In this document: in pieces, positions 26,292-35,857 of the stretch
Position numbering within the stretch: the first letter of the stretch is position 1
Layout of the letters: the number at the start of each line of letters is the position of its first letter
Assembly: GCF_024362325.1 (NCBI RefSeq)
Contig: NZ_CP101497.1
Location: 744,001-808,000 of the forward strand
Direction: 5' to 3'
DNA from: Microcella humidisoli
GTDB lineage: Bacteria; Actinomycetota; Actinomycetes; Actinomycetales; Microbacteriaceae
DNA: 64,000 bases
Made by a program: the position numbers and the translations under genes
Notes under the pieces: generated by a model
Told to the model about the DNA's origin: nothing
Databases searched by the model: none
What the model saw: only the letters and a program-made list of their open reading frames with translations

Positions 26292-27404
26292 CTAGAGGGT
26301 CGCGGCGGTCGGGTCCCAGTCCTCCGGCAGCGCCGGGGGGATCGTCACGGTGCTCGCGATGCCGACGGCGGCGCCGTCGGTCTCGGCCGAGTGCTGGATC
26401 GACACCATGAGGTCGAGCACGTGGAAGGCGAACTCGCCCGAGGCGCGCTCGGGCCGGCCGGCGCGGATGGCGCGGGCGAGCTCGACGACGCCGGCGCCGC
26501 GCGAGAAGGTCGACCCGCTCGCGGGCACGACCTCGGCGTCCGCCTCCTCGAACATGCCATCCCGCCAGATGCGCAGCTCGCCCTCGAACATGTTCGGGTC
26601 GGGCAGGCTCAGCGTGCCCTCGGTGCCGGCGATCTCGACGATGCCGACGCGCGGACGGCTCGACTGGAACGAGAACGTGCTCTGCGCCGTCGTGCCGTTC
26701 TCGAAGTCGATGAGGGCGGCCACGTGCGTCGGCACCTCGACGGGGAACGACTCGCCAGCGCGGGGCCCCGAGGCGATGATGCGGGATGCGCGCGCTTGCG
26801 AGCCCCGCGCGACGACCTGCGCCGCCGGGCCCATGAGCTGCACGAGCGTCGAGAGGTAGTACGGGCCCATGTCGAACAGCGGCCCGCCGCCGCGGGCGTA
26901 GAGGAAGTCGGGGCTCGGGTGCCACGCCTCGGGGCCCGAGACCTGGAAGAGCGTGAGCGCCGTGAGCGGCGTGCCGATCGCCCCGGACTCGATGAGCCGG
27001 CGCCCGGTCTGGATGCCCGCACCGAGCACGGTGTCGGGCGCGCACGCGACGCGCAGGCCCGCGCGGTGGGCTTCGTCGAGCAGCGCCTGGCCGCTCGCGA
27101 GGTCGAGCGCGAAGGGCTTCTCGCTCCAGACGTGCTTGCCCGTCGCAAGGGCGTCGAGCGCGACCGGCACGTGCGCGGCGGGGATCGTGAGGTTGACGAC
27201 GATCTCGATGTCGTCGCGCGCGAGCAGTTCGGCGACCGAGCCGCTCGAGGGCACCCCGTACTCGGCGGCCCGGGCCGCGGCGCGATCGGTGTCGAGGTCG
27301 GCGACCATGAGCACGCGCACGTCGGCCGCGCGCGTGAGGTTCTCGAGGTACTGCTGGCTGATGACGCCCGCGCCGATGACGCCGACGCCCACGGGGCCGG
27401 TCAC
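26292..27404 (-). CDS. Gfo/Idh/MocA-family oxidoreductase
   Basis: A 370-residue NAD(P)-dependent oxidoreductase, paralogous in family but clearly different in sequence from the downstream one. Rossmann motif GVIGAGVISQQYLENL, signature SEKPFALDLASGQ (about residue 95) and active-site region PLFDMGPYYLSTLVQLMG, with the Asp/Tyr/His pattern altered to D-Y-Y. Its GTG start overlaps the upstream TIM-barrel stop by four bases (GTGA), so it is co-translated. Two such enzymes in one operon suggest successive oxidation and re-reduction, as in 3-keto-sugar pathways. Confidence 0.86.
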   Translation of the reverse strand: MTGPVGVGVIGAGVISQQYLENLTRAADVRVLMVADLDTDRAAARAAEYGVPSSGSVAELLARDDIEIVVNLTIPAAHVPVALDALATGKHVWSEKPFALDLASGQALLDEAHRAGLRVACAPDTVLGAGIQTGRRLIESGAIGTPLTALTLFQVSGPEAWHPSPDFLYARGGGPLFDMGPYYLSTLVQLMGPAAQVVARGSQARASRIIASGPRAGESFPVEVPTHVAALIDFENGTTAQSTFSFQSSRPRVGIVEIAGTEGTLSLPDPNMFEGELRIWRDGMFEEADAEVVPASGSTFSRGAGVVELARAIRAGRPERASGEFAFHVLDLMVSIQHSAETDGAAVGIASTVTIPPALPEDWDPTAATL

Positions 27405-28147
27405 GCCTCGACCCCCCGTGCGCGCACTGCCGCGAGGCTCGCGGCGATGCCCTCGAACAGGTCGCCCGCGTAGGCGTCGAACTCGATGACGGGGCGGGCG
27501 GTCGGCGCCGCGGCGAGGATCTCGGCGACGGGCATCGCGCCCGAGCCCGCGGGCAGCTGCTGCTCGATCTCGCGGTTCACGGGGCCGTCCTTGATGTGCA
27601 GCGCGACGACGCGCTCACCGAGTCGACCGAGCAGCGCGACGGGGTCGACGCCGCCGACCGCGCTCCAGTAGGTGTCGAGCTCGAGCACGACCTCGTCGCC
27701 GAGCGCGTTGGCGAACACCTCGAGGGCCGGGGTGCCGTCGATGCGGCGCTCGAGCTCCCACCAGTGGTTGTGGTAGCCCACCTGCAGGCCGTGGTCGGCG
27801 GCGATCCGGGCGACGGCGGTGAGCTCGGCTGCGAGCGCGGCGACGTCGTCGCGCGTCGTCCAGCGCTCCTCGGGCACGTAGGGGTCGATGAGGGTCGTGA
27901 CGCCGACGCGCGCCGCGGCGGCGATGGCGGCCTCGTGCACGCCGCCGAGCAGGGTCGCGTGCGAGGTGGGCGCGGTGAGCCCCGCCGCGGCGAGCGCCGG
28001 CCGCAGCGTCTCGGCGGCATCCGTGAGACCGAAGGGCTCGACGCAGCGGAACCCGAGGTCCGCGAGCCGCTGCAGGGTGGCGCCGGGGTCGGCGGCGAGC
28101 GCATCGCGCACCGTGTAGAGCTGCACGGAGACGGGGGGACGGGGCAC
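27401..28147 (-). CDS. Sugar phosphate isomerase/epimerase-like TIM-barrel protein
   Basis: A 248-residue TIM barrel and first gene of the operon. The start is GTG 28147, preceded by GAGGAG seven bases upstream. Recognisable parts are VSVQLYTVRDAL (strand 1), GYHNHWWELE (metal His), VVLELDTYWSAVGGVDP (Glu/Asp ligands), VVALHIKDGP and a final PVIEFD. This is the YcjR/IolE-like family seen in keto-sugar and inositol catabolism. No regulator gene adjoins it and no clear operator was seen. Confidence 0.84.
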   Translation of the reverse strand: MPRPPVSVQLYTVRDALAADPGATLQRLADLGFRCVEPFGLTDAAETLRPALAAAGLTAPTSHATLLGGVHEAAIAAAARVGVTTLIDPYVPEERWTTRDDVAALAAELTAVARIAADHGLQVGYHNHWWELERRIDGTPALEVFANALGDEVVLELDTYWSAVGGVDPVALLGRLGERVVALHIKDGPVNREIEQQLPAGSGAMPVAEILAAAPTARPVIEFDAYAGDLFEGIAASLAAVRARGVEA

Positions 28148-28247
28148 GGCGGAACTCCTCGACGATGGTGGCGGGCCGATGCGCCGACGGGCGCGACCGT
28201 GCTCCACTCTACGGTCGACGGCGGGCAACCGACAACAAAGGTATGAC

Positions 28248-28925
28248 CTAAGCGGCGTCGGGGCTCGCGAGGCTCACGATCGACGGCCGGGTCACCAGCC
28301 GGGCGGCCCGCACGATGCCGAAGACCACGAGCCATCCGATGCCGATCGTCGTCGCTACGAGCTCGAGACGGCTGCCGAACACCGCGTTCCAGCGGGCGAG
28401 CGAGAGCAGGCCGCCCGTCGCCGCGACCACGCCGACCGCGACCGCCATGAGCAGCGTCAGCCCGCTGAGCGCTCGGTGGCCGGGGGCGAAGGCCACCTGC
28501 AGCATCGCCCAGCACGCCGCCCCGAACGCGACGACGGCCGCGAGGGTGTGTACGAGATCCTGCACCGTGAACGTGTCGCCCACCGGCAGCGGGCACGCCT
28601 GCGTGCACGGCACCTGCGCGGCGACGAGGAACGACGAGCAGGCGAGGGCGAGCGTGAGCGCCGGCGTGCCGCGCCGCAGCAGCGGCGGGCGGCTGCGCAG
28701 GTCGCGCATCGACCAGGCCACGAGCATCCCGCCCGCCACGAGCAGCAGCAGGGCGAGGCGGAACTGCTCGGCCGTCGGCTCGCCGAGCGCTCCGAGCTCG
28801 CTCACGTAGAGCTCGCGGGGCACCGACACGCGGGCCAGCCAGATGAGCACGAGGGCGGCCGCCACGAGCAGGGCGCCGATGACGGCGAGCGCGGCATCCC
28901 GATGCCGCTGAGGGCTGTCGACCAC
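28248..28925 (-). CDS. DUF998 family integral membrane protein
   Basis: A 225-residue protein with about six hydrophobic helices. The layout, a short N-terminus, an early external loop with VPRELYVSELGALGEPTAEQ and a cysteine-containing loop VPCTQACPLPVGDTFTVQDLVH, matches DUF998 proteins. Function is unknown. It starts 10 bases after the upstream Pr6Pr gene, so both belong to one transcript. Confidence 0.7.
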   Translation of the reverse strand: MVDSPQRHRDAALAVIGALLVAAALVLIWLARVSVPRELYVSELGALGEPTAEQFRLALLLLVAGGMLVAWSMRDLRSRPPLLRRGTPALTLALACSSFLVAAQVPCTQACPLPVGDTFTVQDLVHTLAAVVAFGAACWAMLQVAFAPGHRALSGLTLLMAVAVGVVAATGGLLSLARWNAVFGSRLELVATTIGIGWLVVFGIVRAARLVTRPSIVSLASPDAA

Positions 28926-28935
28926 GGCGAGGCGG

Positions 28936-29655
28936 TCAGGCGGTCGCGGCGGCGCGCGCGGCCGCCGGCTCGTCGTGGATCGCGTGCGCGGCGCCGGGGC
29001 CGCGGCGCAGGCGCGAGATGCGGATGACGCCCGCGCCGACGAGGCCGATCACGGCCGCGATGAGGATGACGTAGAAGGCCACGGAGAGGTAGCCGTTCGC
29101 CGAGGTCTCCGGGTTCAGGAAGGGGTACGGGTACCACGGGCCATCGGTGACCACGTCGTACGTGAGCGGGCCGCGCACGAGCGTGTAGATCGCCCAGACG
29201 ATCGGGAAGGACACGATGGTGCCGATGTGCTTCCAGGCGAGGACGTGGCGGCCGGGCGCGAACAGCCAATCGAGCAGCAGGTACAGCGGCCCCCACAGGT
29301 GCAGGATCTCGTTCGACCAGTCGAGTGTGGCGCCCTGCGGCAGCTCGATGTTGCGCAGGAGCAGGTTGTAGACGATGCCCGTCGTCACCATGAAGGTCGT
29401 CGCGACGGCGCGCAGCACGCTGAACCAGCGGGGGCTCGCCTTCAGCAGCGTCAGGCCGATGGCCATGACGAGCACCACCGTGGCGAGGATGTTCGATTCG
29501 ATCGTGAAGAAGCTGAAGAAGTTGGTGAGGCGGAAGGGGATGTCGGTGAGCCCCTCCCGCTGCCAGAACAGCAGCGAGGTCACGATCTGGCCGACGACGG
29601 CGGCCCCGATGGCCAGCGCCGCGACGATGCGCAGCACGAGGAAGAGAGCGGTCAC
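28936..29655 (-). CDS. Pr6Pr-type integral membrane protein (FAR-17a/AIG1-like)
   Basis: A 239-residue membrane protein with about six helices. Conserved-looking polar residues inside the membrane region, TNFFSFFTIESNI, NEILHLWGPLYLLLDWL and YPFLNP, fit the Pr6Pr/AIG1-like group, related to androgen-inducible esterases. The C-terminus is alanine-rich and cytosolic. Enzymatic activity is unproven. It is divergent from the quinone-oxidoreductase gene with a 146-base gap. Confidence 0.72.
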   Translation of the reverse strand: MTALFLVLRIVAALAIGAAVVGQIVTSLLFWQREGLTDIPFRLTNFFSFFTIESNILATVVLVMAIGLTLLKASPRWFSVLRAVATTFMVTTGIVYNLLLRNIELPQGATLDWSNEILHLWGPLYLLLDWLFAPGRHVLAWKHIGTIVSFPIVWAIYTLVRGPLTYDVVTDGPWYPYPFLNPETSANGYLSVAFYVILIAAVIGLVGAGVIRISRLRRGPGAAHAIHDEPAAARAAATA

Positions 29656-29801
29656 GCGACGGGCCTTTCACCAGCGGGAGCGGGGTCTGCGCTCATGCTA
29701 CGTGCCGAACGCGCCACTCGTCTCCGGGTTGTGACAGGGAGTTAACACGGGCGAGACGCACATCGTGTTCACTGGGCGTAGCAGGGGGAGGGCGAGAAGC
29801 G

Positions 29802-30767
29802 ATGACGATGATGCGCGCGATGGTCATGACCGCGATCGGCGGCACCGAGGTGCTCGAGGCGGCCGAGCTGCCCGTGCCGGTGCGAGCGGGGGCGGAGGTG
29901 CTCGTGCGCGTGCACGCCACGAGCGTCAACCCGATCGACGTCAAGACGCGGGCGGGCCGCGGGGCGGCGGGCGCCATCCGGCAGTACCCCGCCGTGCTCG
30001 GCTACGACATCGCCGGCACGGTCGTCGAGTCGGCCTACCAGTCGCACGCGCTCGCGCCCGGCCGCGAGGTCTACGGCATGACGATCGTGCCGCGGCTCGA
30101 TGGCGGAAACGCCGAGTACGCGGCGGTGCCCGAGCTCTTCCTCACGCCGAAACCCACGACGCTCTCGATGACCGAGGCCGCGGCGGTGCCGCTCGCGGCA
30201 CTGACCGCGTGGGGCATGGTCGTCGACGTCGCGCGCGCCCATGAGGGGCAGCGGATGCTCATCCACGCCGGCGCCGGCGGCGTCGGGCACTTCGTGGTGC
30301 AGTTGGCGGCGTACTTCGGCGCGAGCGTCACCGCCACATGCTCGACGGCCAACGTGTCGTTCGTGCGCGAGCTCGGGGCCGCCCGCGTCGTCGACTACAC
30401 GACCACGCGGTTCGAGCACGAGGTGCACGACCACGATGTCGTGATCGACCTCATCGGCAACGTGCACGACGACACCGGCACGCGCTCGCTCGCCGCGCTG
30501 CGGCCGGGCGGGCTGCTCGTCAACGCGCCCACCGGCAGTTGGCCGGGCATGCTCGACGACGCCGCCGCCGCGGGCGTGCGCGCGACCGACTACAAGGTCT
30601 CGCCGAACGGCGCGACCCTCGCCGTCATCACCCGCATGATCGAGGCCGGCGATCTCCGCGTGCACGTCGACCGCGTCCTGCCGCTCGACGAGCTCGCCGA
30701 GGCGCACCGCCTGGTCGAGTCGGGCCGCACGCGCGGCAAGATCGCGATCGAGGTATCCCGGCCCTGA
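29802..30767 (+). CDS. NADP-dependent quinone oxidoreductase-like protein (zinc-free MDR family)
   Basis: A 321-residue medium-chain reductase. The N-terminal GroES-like half includes VHATSVNPIDVKTRAG and YDIAGTVVE; the NAD(P)-binding motif is HAGAGGVGHFVVQLA (about residue 152). It lacks the cysteine cluster for structural zinc, so it fits the quinone reductase/zeta-crystallin branch. The closing GRTRGKIAIEV is typical. It stands as a single gene between divergent and convergent neighbours; substrate unknown. Confidence 0.87.
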   Translation: MTMMRAMVMTAIGGTEVLEAAELPVPVRAGAEVLVRVHATSVNPIDVKTRAGRGAAGAIRQYPAVLGYDIAGTVVESAYQSHALAPGREVYGMTIVPRLDGGNAEYAAVPELFLTPKPTTLSMTEAAAVPLAALTAWGMVVDVARAHEGQRMLIHAGAGGVGHFVVQLAAYFGASVTATCSTANVSFVRELGAARVVDYTTTRFEHEVHDHDVVIDLIGNVHDDTGTRSLAALRPGGLLVNAPTGSWPGMLDDAAAAGVRATDYKVSPNGATLAVITRMIEAGDLRVHVDRVLPLDELAEAHRLVESGRTRGKIAIEVSRP

Positions 30768-31008
30768 CGCCCGCCCCGGCCAGCGGGCGCTCGTGCACGG
30801 CGGCGTCGTCGACCGCCTCGTCGACGAGGAAGCCCGTCGGGCCTCGCGCACGGGCACACCGCTCTCGAGCATCCCCTTGTTCTGCCCGCCCGTGTTCGCA
30901 CCTGAGGCGGTACCGCCGGATCTGCCGCGCGAATCGCGCACGTCCGCGTGCTGAGCCTGAGTTGTGAACAGGCGCGCGGCGAGACGCAGCTCGGGCCGAG
31001 CCGAAACC
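30768..31008. other. Non-coding gap, nothing recognised
   Basis: Part of the 310-base gap between the quinone-reductase stop and rplA. Frames crossing it are extensions of antisense reading and have no ribosome site or recognisable protein pattern. No tRNA, palindrome or mobile-element end was seen. It could be a decayed gene. Confidence 0.4.
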
Positions 31009-31040
31009 ACGAACGGCCCCGCCGAAGCGGGGCCGTTCGT
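31009..31040. terminator. Terminator of the rplK-rplA operon
   Basis: A perfect 14-base stem (ACGAACGGCCCCGC with GCGGGGCCGTTCGT) closed by a CGAA tetraloop, 38 bases past the rplA stop on the minus strand. It also faces the convergent oxidoreductase gene. One of the strongest hairpins in the window. Confidence 0.88.
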
Positions 31041-31077
31041 GCGTCGCGCCGCAGGAGCGGCGGCGCGACAGAAAACG

Positions 31078-31767
31078 CTAAACGGCGTTGACGTCGAGCG
31101 GGATTCCCGGACCGAAGGTCGTCGAGAGCGAGCCCTTCTGCAGGTAGCGCCCCTTCGAGCTCGACGGCTTGAGGCGCATGACCTCGTCGAGCGCCGCCTT
31201 CAGGTTCTCGTGCAGCTGCTCTTCGGTGAACGCGGTCTTGCCGATGATGAAGTGCACGTTGGCGTGCTTGTCGACGCGGAACTCGATCTTGCCGCCCTTG
31301 ATGTCGGTGACGGCCTTGGCCACATCGGGGGTGACGGTGCCCGTCTTCGGGTTGGGCATGAGGCCGCGGGGGCCGAGCACCTTGCCGAGTCGACCGACCT
31401 GGCCCATGAGCTCGGGGGTCGAGACCGCCGAGTCGAAGGCGGTGTAGCCGCCGGCGACCTTCTCGATGAGCTCGACGCCGCCGACCTCGTCGGCGCCGGC
31501 CGCGATCGCGGCCTCGGCCGCAGGGCCGGTCGCGAACACGATGACGCGAGCGGTCTTGCCCGTGCCGTGCGGCAGGTTGACGGTGCCGCGCACCATCTGG
31601 TCGGCCTTGCGGGGGTCGACGCCGAGCTTGAGCGCGACCTCGACGGTGGAGTTGGTGTTCTTCGAGCCGGTCTGTCGAGCGACGGCGACGGCCTCGGCCG
31701 TCGAGTAGAACTTGCCGTCTTCGATCTTCTCGGCCGCGGCCCGGTAGGCCTTCGACTTCTGTGCCAT
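31078..31767 (-). CDS. rplA: Ribosomal protein uL1
   Basis: L1 stalk protein of the 50S subunit, 229 residues, the normal length; often a repressor of its own operon. Hallmarks are [13 protein letters not shown] at the N-terminus, [16 protein letters not shown] and the [21 protein letters not shown] segment. AGGAGACACAAC precedes the ATG. It follows rplK by 94 bases and ends the transcript at a strong terminator. Confidence 0.98.
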   Translation of the reverse strand: MAQKSKAYRAAAEKIEDGKFYSTAEAVAVARQTGSKNTNSTVEVALKLGVDPRKADQMVRGTVNLPHGTGKTARVIVFATGPAAEAAIAAGADEVGGVELIEKVAGGYTAFDSAVSTPELMGQVGRLGKVLGPRGLMPNPKTGTVTPDVAKAVTDIKGGKIEFRVDKHANVHFIIGKTAFTEEQLHENLKAALDEVMRLKPSSSKGRYLQKGSLSTTFGPGIPLDVNAV

Positions 31768-31861
31768 GTTGTGTCTCCTAGAGGTGAGTTCGCGGTTGAC
31801 GAGCCTGGCTGGCTCTCCCGCTGAGGTGAAGGTCCTGCTGGTGTGAAAGTGGCGAGTCGAG

Positions 31862-32293
31862 CTACTGCTCGACGGTGATGCCCATGCTGCGAGCAGTGCC
31901 GGCGATGATCTTCTCGGCCGCCTCGATGTCGTTGGCGTTGAGGTCGACCTGCTTCTGCTCGGCGATCTGGCGCACCTGCTCCTTGGTGAGCTTGGCCACC
32001 TTGACGGTGTGCGGGGTCGACGACCCCTTCTGCACGCCCGCGGCCTTCTTGATGAGCTCGGCGGCCGGCGGCGTCTTGAGGATGAACGTGAACGAACGGT
32101 CCTCGTACACGGTGATCTCGACCGGGATGACGTTGCCGCGCTGCGACTCGGTCGCGGCGTTGTAGGCCTTGCAGAACTCCATGATGTTGACGCCGTGCTG
32201 ACCGAGCGCCGGGCCGATGGGCGGGGCGGGGTTGGCGGCGCCGGCCTGGATCTGCAGCTTGATCAGACCCGTGACCTTCTTCTTCGGTGCCAT
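31862..32293 (-). CDS. rplK: Ribosomal protein uL11
   Basis: GTPase-centre protein of the 50S subunit, 143 residues. The ATG at 32293 is preceded by AGGAAGAG and gives the canonical [18 protein letters not shown] start; nine upstream codons in frame are leader. Proline-rich [20 protein letters not shown] and the C-terminal rRNA-binding [14 protein letters not shown] are typical. It lies between nusG and rplA as in most bacteria. Confidence 0.98.
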   Translation of the reverse strand: MAPKKKVTGLIKLQIQAGAANPAPPIGPALGQHGVNIMEFCKAYNAATESQRGNVIPVEITVYEDRSFTFILKTPPAAELIKKAAGVQKGSSTPHTVKVAKLTKEQVRQIAEQKQVDLNANDIEAAEKIIAGTARSMGITVEQ

Positions 32294-32394
32294 GTTCTCT
32301 TCCTTCGTGTCGAGCAGCATCCGAGTGGATGCTGCGCTCCCGCCTGCGCGCCCTGTGCGCGCCGCGGTGGTCGGTGGTGGGTGTTCGTGTCAGC

Positions 32395-33339
32395 TCAGAG
32401 CTTGGTGACCTGGTCGAACGACAGCTCGACCGGAGTCTCGCGCTCGAACAGCGAGACGAGCACCGTGAGCTTGCCGCTCTCGGGCTTGATCTCGTTGATC
32501 GTGCCGGGGAGCCCGGCGAACGAGCCCTCCTTGATGGTGATCGTCTCGCCGACCTCGAAGTCGATCTCGGCCGGGATGACACGAGCCGCGAGCCCGCCAC
32601 CCTTGGTGCCGCCCGCCTTGGCCGGGGCCTCGGCGATCTGCACGGTCGACTTGAGCATCTGGAACGCCTCATCGAACCGCAGCGGCGTCGGGTTGTGGGC
32701 GTTGCCCACGAAGCCCGTCACACCGGGGGTGTGCCGCACGACCGACCAGCTGTCCTCGTTGAGATCCATGCGCACGAGCACGTAGCTGGGGATGCGCACG
32801 CGCGTGACGAGCTTGCGCTGGCCGTTCTTGATCTCGACGACGTCCTCCATGGGAACCTGCACCTCGTAGATGCTCTCCTCCATGTTCATCGAGATCTTGC
32901 GGTTCTCGATGTTCTGCTTGACGCGCTTCTCGAAGCCCGCGTACGAGTGCACGACGTACCACTTGCCCGGCTTCATGCGCAGCTCGAGCTTGAACTCGTC
33001 GTACGGGTCGACCTCGGCGGGCTCCGCGTCGGTCTCGGGCTCGTCGGCCTCGTCGTGCGTCGCCTCGGCGGCGGCCTCGGCCTCGTCGGCGGAGTCGATG
33101 TCGAGCGCGTCGTCGACGACCGCGTCGGCCTCGGGGTCGGCGGCGGCCTCGAGCGCGTCGAGCAGGCCGTCGAGGTCGGGCTCGTCGCTCTCGTCGACGA
33201 GGTGCATCGCCGAGTGCTCGACGGCGTCGACCGAGTGCAGGTCGGCGGCGAGGGTGTTGCCCTCTTGCGCCTCATCCTCCTCCGACGACTGCTCAGCGGC
33301 GGTCGAGTAGTCGAGGTCGCTGGGGAGCTTCTCGGTCAC
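32395..33339 (-). CDS. nusG: Transcription termination/antitermination factor NusG with long acidic N-terminal extension
   Basis: Binds RNA polymerase and couples it to Rho or the ribosome. The protein is 314 residues against about 180 for E. coli: the first about 130 residues are an Asp/Glu/Ala-rich, presumably disordered extension, then the NGN domain begins at [15 protein letters not shown] and the KOW domain at [19 protein letters not shown]. Such extensions are usual in actinobacteria. The GTG start at 33339 has only a weak ribosome site, so the extension could be slightly shorter. It lies 42 bases after secE. Confidence 0.95.
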   Translation of the reverse strand: MTEKLPSDLDYSTAAEQSSEEDEAQEGNTLAADLHSVDAVEHSAMHLVDESDEPDLDGLLDALEAAADPEADAVVDDALDIDSADEAEAAAEATHDEADEPETDAEPAEVDPYDEFKLELRMKPGKWYVVHSYAGFEKRVKQNIENRKISMNMEESIYEVQVPMEDVVEIKNGQRKLVTRVRIPSYVLVRMDLNEDSWSVVRHTPGVTGFVGNAHNPTPLRFDEAFQMLKSTVQIAEAPAKAGGTKGGGLAARVIPAEIDFEVGETITIKEGSFAGLPGTINEIKPESGKLTVLVSLFERETPVELSFDQVTKL

Positions 33340-33381
33340 GGTTTCTCTTTCTCTCAGTACGTCGGTGGGATGGTGCGGCGG

Positions 33382-33666
33382 CTACAGGCCGACCGCGGCC
33401 GATCCGTCACCGAAGACGAACCGCACGAGCCACAGGAACACGATGTCGAGGCCCGAGACGATCGCCATCATGATGATCACGAAGACGAGCACGACGATCG
33501 TGTAGGTGATGAGCTCGCGCCGCGTGGGGGTGACCACCTTGCTGAGCTCGTTGAGCACCTGGCGGATGAACAGCGCGAAGCGCCCGAACGGACCACGCTT
33601 CTCGGCGCGCTCCTTCTTGGCGTTCGCGACGATGTCCTCGCCGGGCTCATCGATCACATTGCTCAC
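33382..33666 (-). CDS. secE: Preprotein translocase subunit SecE
   Basis: Essential single-helix subunit of SecYEG, 94 residues. A charged N-terminal part (KKERAEKRGPFGRF) leads into the conserved amphipathic helix FIRQVLNELSKVVTPTRRELITYT and a membrane helix (about 57-80). Start is GTG 33666, with GAGGAG upstream. It stands between tRNA-Trp and nusG, the standard actinobacterial order. Confidence 0.96.
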   Translation of the reverse strand: MSNVIDEPGEDIVANAKKERAEKRGPFGRFALFIRQVLNELSKVVTPTRRELITYTIVVLVFVIIMMAIVSGLDIVFLWLVRFVFGDGSAAVGL

Positions 33667-33740
33667 GTGATGCTCTCCTCACGACTCATCGTCGTCATGA
33701 CTGTGGTGGGGCGTGCCGTCAGGCACATGTCATCGTCGTT

Positions 33741-33768
33741 CCCGGGGGCTCCGTTCGGAACCCCCGGG
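33741..33768. terminator. Hairpin between tRNA-Trp and secE
   Basis: CCCGGGGG (33741-33748) pairs with CCCCCGGG (33761-33768). It lies just 3' of tRNA-Trp on the minus strand and may terminate or mark processing of the tRNA transcript before secE. Confidence 0.5.
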
Positions 33769-33780
33769 CCGACGACTCTG

Positions 33781-33853
33781 CAGGGCGGACAGGACTCGAA
33801 CCTGCAACCTGCGGTTTTGGAGACCGCTGCTCTACCAATTGAGCCACCGCCCT
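33781..33853 (-). tRNA. trnW: tRNA-Trp (anticodon CCA)
   Basis: A 73-base cloverleaf. The acceptor AGGGCGG pairs with CCGCCCT, the D arm is TGGCTCAATTGGTAGAGC, the anticodon loop is CTCCAAA with CCA as anticodon, and the T arm has GGTTCGAGTCC; discriminator G. The 3' CCA is not encoded. Its place upstream of secE is conserved in bacteria. Confidence 0.96.
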
Positions 33854-34016
33854 CTGCGGTGGATGGCTGATCTTCGGGCACGCGAAAGCATGGCAGAGAT
33901 CAACTACCTCGACCCAGTGTAGGCGACGACGCGGGGAGCGCCAACCCGGGCCCCGCGCCGACGAGCGGCACGAGCATCCGGCGCGAGGGATGCTGTGCCC
34001 CCGTAGAATCGGGGCC

Positions 34017-35225
34017 GTGACCGCCGACTCCTCCCGCATCGCCCGCCGCATCGCCGCCATCAGCGAATCCGCGACCCTCAAGGTCGACGCCAAGGCCAAG
34101 GCCCTCAAGGCCGCCGGGCGACCCGTCATCAGCTACGCCGCGGGCGAGCCCGACTTCCCCACCCCCGAGCACATCGTCGAGGCCGCGGTCGTCGCCGCCC
34201 GCGACCCGAAGAACCACCGCTACACCCCCGCGGCGGGCCTGCCCGAGCTGCGTGAGGCGGTGGCCGAGAAGACGAAGCGCGACTCGGGGCTCGAGACGAG
34301 CGCGGGCCGCGTCATCATCACCAACGGCGGCAAGCAGGCGGTGTTCCAGGCCTTCGCGACGATCGTCGACGAGGGCGACGAGGTGCTGCTGCCGGCCCCG
34401 TACTGGACCACCTATCCCGAGGTCGTGCGCCTCGCGGGCGGCGTTCCGGTCGAGGTCTTCGCGGGCGCCGATCAGGACTACCTCGTGACGGTCGAGCAGC
34501 TGGAGGCGGCGCGCACGCCGCGCACCAAGGTGCTGCTCTTCGTGAGCCCCTCGAACCCCACCGGCTCGGTCTACAGCCCCGAGCAGACCCGCGCCATCGG
34601 CGAGTGGGCGCTGCAGCACGGCATCTGGGTCATCAGCGACGAGATCTACCAGGCCCTCACCTACGACGGCGTGCGCGCGGTCTCGATCGTCGAGGCCGTG
34701 CCCGAGCTCGCCGAGCAGAGCATCCTCGTCAACGGCGTCGCGAAGACCTACGCCATGACCGGGTGGCGCGTGGGCTGGATGGTCGGCCCCGCCGACGTCA
34801 TCGCCGCGGCCTCGAACCTGCAGTCGCACCTGTCGAGCAACGTCGCCAACATCTCGCAGCGCGCCGCGATCGCTGCGCTCACCGGTCCGCAGGATGCCGT
34901 CGTGACGATGCGCGAGGCCTTCGACCGGCGGCGTCGCGTTGCCGTCGCCGAGCTCAACCGCATCCCCGGCATGGTCACGCCGACCCCGACCGGCGCGTTC
35001 TACGTCTACCCCGACGTCACGGCGCTGCTGAACCGCGAGTGGAAGGGCTCGACTCCCACGACCTCGCTCGAGCTCGCCGACCTCGTGCTCGAGCACGCCG
35101 AGGTCGCGGCGGTGCCTGGCGAGGCGTTCGGACCCAGCGGCTACCTGCGCTTCAGCTACGCGCTCGGCGACGCCGACCTGCTCGAGGGCATCCAGCGCCT
35201 GCAGGCGCTCTTCGGCACCCGGTAG
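34017..35225 (+). CDS. PLP-dependent class I aminotransferase (aspartate aminotransferase type)
   Basis: A 402-residue enzyme transferring amino groups between aspartate-like donors and 2-oxoglutarate. Motifs: [35 protein letters not shown] and the PLP lysine in [13 protein letters not shown], followed by the substrate-carboxylate Arg region FSYAL. Start GTG 34017 was preferred because it gives the family's usual N-terminus ([23 protein letters not shown], split for length); nine upstream codons are unlikely. A LysE exporter begins two bases later. Confidence 0.9.
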   Translation: MTADSSRIARRIAAISESATLKVDAKAKALKAAGRPVISYAAGEPDFPTPEHIVEAAVVAARDPKNHRYTPAAGLPELREAVAEKTKRDSGLETSAGRVIITNGGKQAVFQAFATIVDEGDEVLLPAPYWTTYPEVVRLAGGVPVEVFAGADQDYLVTVEQLEAARTPRTKVLLFVSPSNPTGSVYSPEQTRAIGEWALQHGIWVISDEIYQALTYDGVRAVSIVEAVPELAEQSILVNGVAKTYAMTGWRVGWMVGPADVIAAASNLQSHLSSNVANISQRAAIAALTGPQDAVVTMREAFDRRRRVAVAELNRIPGMVTPTPTGAFYVYPDVTALLNREWKGSTPTTSLELADLVLEHAEVAAVPGEAFGPSGYLRFSYALGDADLLEGIQRLQALFGTR

Positions 35226-35227
35226 CG

Positions 35228-35857
35228 ATGGCCGCAGCGCTCGCCGGGCTCGGGCTCGGCCTCTCGCTCATCATCGCCATCGGCGCCCAGAACGTCTTCG
35301 TGCTGCGGCAGGGAATCCGCCGCGAGCACGTGCTCGCCGTCGTGATCGTGTGCGCGGTCTCCGACGCCGTGCTGATCGCCGCCGGCATTGCGGGGCTCGG
35401 CGCCGTGCTCACCGTGGTGCCGTGGCTCGTCGATGTCGTCCGCTGGGCCGGCGCGGTCTTTCTCGTCGGGTACGGGATGCTCGCCGCGCGCCGCGCGTGG
35501 CGCCCGAGCGGCGCGCTCACGGTGGGAGCGCAGCCCGCGGGTGACGAGCAGGCGCCCGCATCCCGCCCCCGTCTGCGCGGGGTGGTGCTCACGGCGCTCG
35601 CGCTCACCTGGCTCAACCCGCACGTGTACCTCGACACCGTGTTCCTGCTGGGGTCGATCGCGAGCACGTGGAACGAGCAGCGGTGGCTGTTCGGGGCCGG
35701 GGCGATGCTCGGCAGCGTGCTGTGGTTCACCGCGCTCGGGTTCGGCGCGCGCTATCTCGGCCGATGGTTGTCGAGCCCGCGCGCGTGGCGCTGGCTCGAC
35801 GCCGGCATCGCGATCGTGATGGTCGCGATCGCGGTGTCGCTGGTCTGGCCGCGCTAG
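35228..35857 (+). CDS. LysE/ArgO-family amino acid exporter
   Basis: A 209-residue membrane protein with six predicted helices. The N-terminal IAIGAQNVFVLRQGIR and the mid-protein LTWLNPHVYLDTVFLLGS segment (conserved Asn-Pro before helix 4) are diagnostic of the LysE/ArgO family that exports basic amino acids. It starts two bases after the aminotransferase stop, so expression is coupled. Its 3' end overlaps the convergent lsr2-type gene by four bases. Confidence 0.88.
   Translation: MAAALAGLGLGLSLIIAIGAQNVFVLRQGIRREHVLAVVIVCAVSDAVLIAAGIAGLGAVLTVVPWLVDVVRWAGAVFLVGYGMLAARRAWRPSGALTVGAQPAGDEQAPASRPRLRGVVLTALALTWLNPHVYLDTVFLLGSIASTWNEQRWLFGAGAMLGSVLWFTALGFGARYLGRWLSSPRAWRWLDAGIAIVMVAIAVSLVWPR

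Noticed and set aside
30768..31008. Decayed transposase or gene fragment
   Set aside because: No inverted repeats, no target duplication and no recognisable transposase residues; kept only as an empty gap.
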